Source: Caulobacter sp. 73W (lineage in GTDB: Bacteria; Pseudomonadota; Alphaproteobacteria; Caulobacterales; Caulobacteraceae). Taken from it: a stretch of DNA of 64,000 nucleotides. Under the pieces are notes generated by a model, which worked only from the letters and a program-made list of their open reading frames with translations, had not been told where the DNA came from and ran no database searches. The stretch spans positions 3,770,501-3,834,500 of the forward strand of contig NZ_CP158375.1 in assembly GCF_041021955.1 (NCBI RefSeq), in the 5' to 3' direction. Shown here piece after piece: positions 63,723 to 64,000 of this stretch; within the stretch, counting starts at the first letter, position 1, and the number at the start of each line of letters is the position of its first letter. A program made the translations under genes and the position numbers.

Positions 63723-64000
63723 ATGAACCACGACATCCTCATCATCGGCGGCGGCGCCGGCGGCCTGGAGCTGGCCGCCCGGCTGGGGCGGCGCTTGGGC
63801 GCGCGCGAAGGCCGCCGCCGCGTGCTGCTGATCGACCGGTCGATCTTCCACCTTTGGAAGCCCAGCCTGCACGAGGTGGCCGCGGGCTCCCTCGACAGCC
63901 ACCAGGAGGGCCTGTCCTACCCACTGCTGGGGCGGCGCAACCACTTCAGCTTCACCCTGGGCGACCTGATCAAGCTGGATCCGAAGAGCAGGACCGTCAC
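63723..64000 (+). CDS. NAD(P)/FAD-dependent oxidoreductase, NDH-2-like (partial, runs off the window)
   Basis: The ATG at 63723 opens a frame that has no stop before base 64000. It begins with the FAD-binding ILIIGGGAGGLELAARLG, then a strand ending VLLIDRS and HLWKPSLHEVAAGSLD, the pattern of type II NADH dehydrogenases (Ndh) and sulfide:quinone reductase relatives. Only about 92 residues are visible, so the NAD(P) site and membrane tail cannot be checked. It is divergent from hemB. Confidence 0.82.
   Translation, partial: MNHDILIIGGGAGGLELAARLGRRLGAREGRRRVLLIDRSIFHLWKPSLHEVAAGSLDSHQEGLSYPLLGRRNHFSFTLGDLIKLDPKSRTV

Overview
The window is high-GC alphaproteobacterial chromosome, most likely from Caulobacter or a close relative in the Caulobacteraceae. 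The support is the gene content and order (dapA-smpB, rpoZ-spoT, pyrE-pdxJ-acpS-lepB-rnc-era-recO, parC, motB, bpt), dense overlapping ATGA/GTGA gene junctions, frequent GTG and TTG starts, and a large secreted-hydrolase and TonB-receptor repertoire. No rRNA, tRNA, CRISPR array, insertion sequence or prophage was recognised, and no gap between genes exceeds about 250 bases.

Region by region: 0.2-3.9 kb holds HxlR/AzoR, two RNA methyltransferases and a TetR regulator. 3.9-12 kb is core metabolism and information processing: a soluble lytic transglycosylase, dapA, smpB, a family 5 uracil-DNA glycosylase, an NYN protein, folK, rpoZ and the long RSH stringent-response enzyme. 12-18.2 kb is small regulator/enzyme pairs: AraC/SDR, PhzF/ArsR, and a two-winged-helix regulator with a beta-propeller protein and a small membrane ORF. 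18.3-23.3 kb is the pyrE to recO operon. 23.4-28.3 kb has a gamma-glutamyltransferase, a LysE-type exporter preceded by a Gln-rich mini-ORF and a terminator hairpin, and parC.

28.3-56.8 kb, between parC and bpt/motB, is a dense block of secreted peptide- and amide-processing enzymes. It contains four S10 serine carboxypeptidase-like proteins, four amidohydrolase-family proteins (one without metal ligands), two M61-like zinc peptidases, two beta-lactamase-fold serine hydrolases, an exported class V PLP enzyme, a cytoplasmic aminotransferase, two ornithine-cyclodeaminase-family dehydrogenases, a TonB-dependent receptor, an APC amino-acid permease and an Lrp/AsnC regulator. A shared palindrome with a CATAG-N3-ATG core occurs at the lrp start, upstream of the aminotransferase, upstream of the TonB receptor and between two divergent S10 genes. 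I read the block as a peptide (or modified amino acid) utilisation locus under Lrp-type control; this is inference.

56.8-64 kb returns to core genes (bpt, motB, hemB and the start of an NDH-2-like gene), with a 3-hydroxyisobutyrate dehydrogenase-type enzyme, a secreted alpha/beta hydrolase, a NUDIX hydrolase and an Rrf2/flavoprotein pair. Both bpt and hemB show a one-base frame disruption, each best placed at a five-base homopolymer. These are either assembly indels or real lesions and should be checked against reads.
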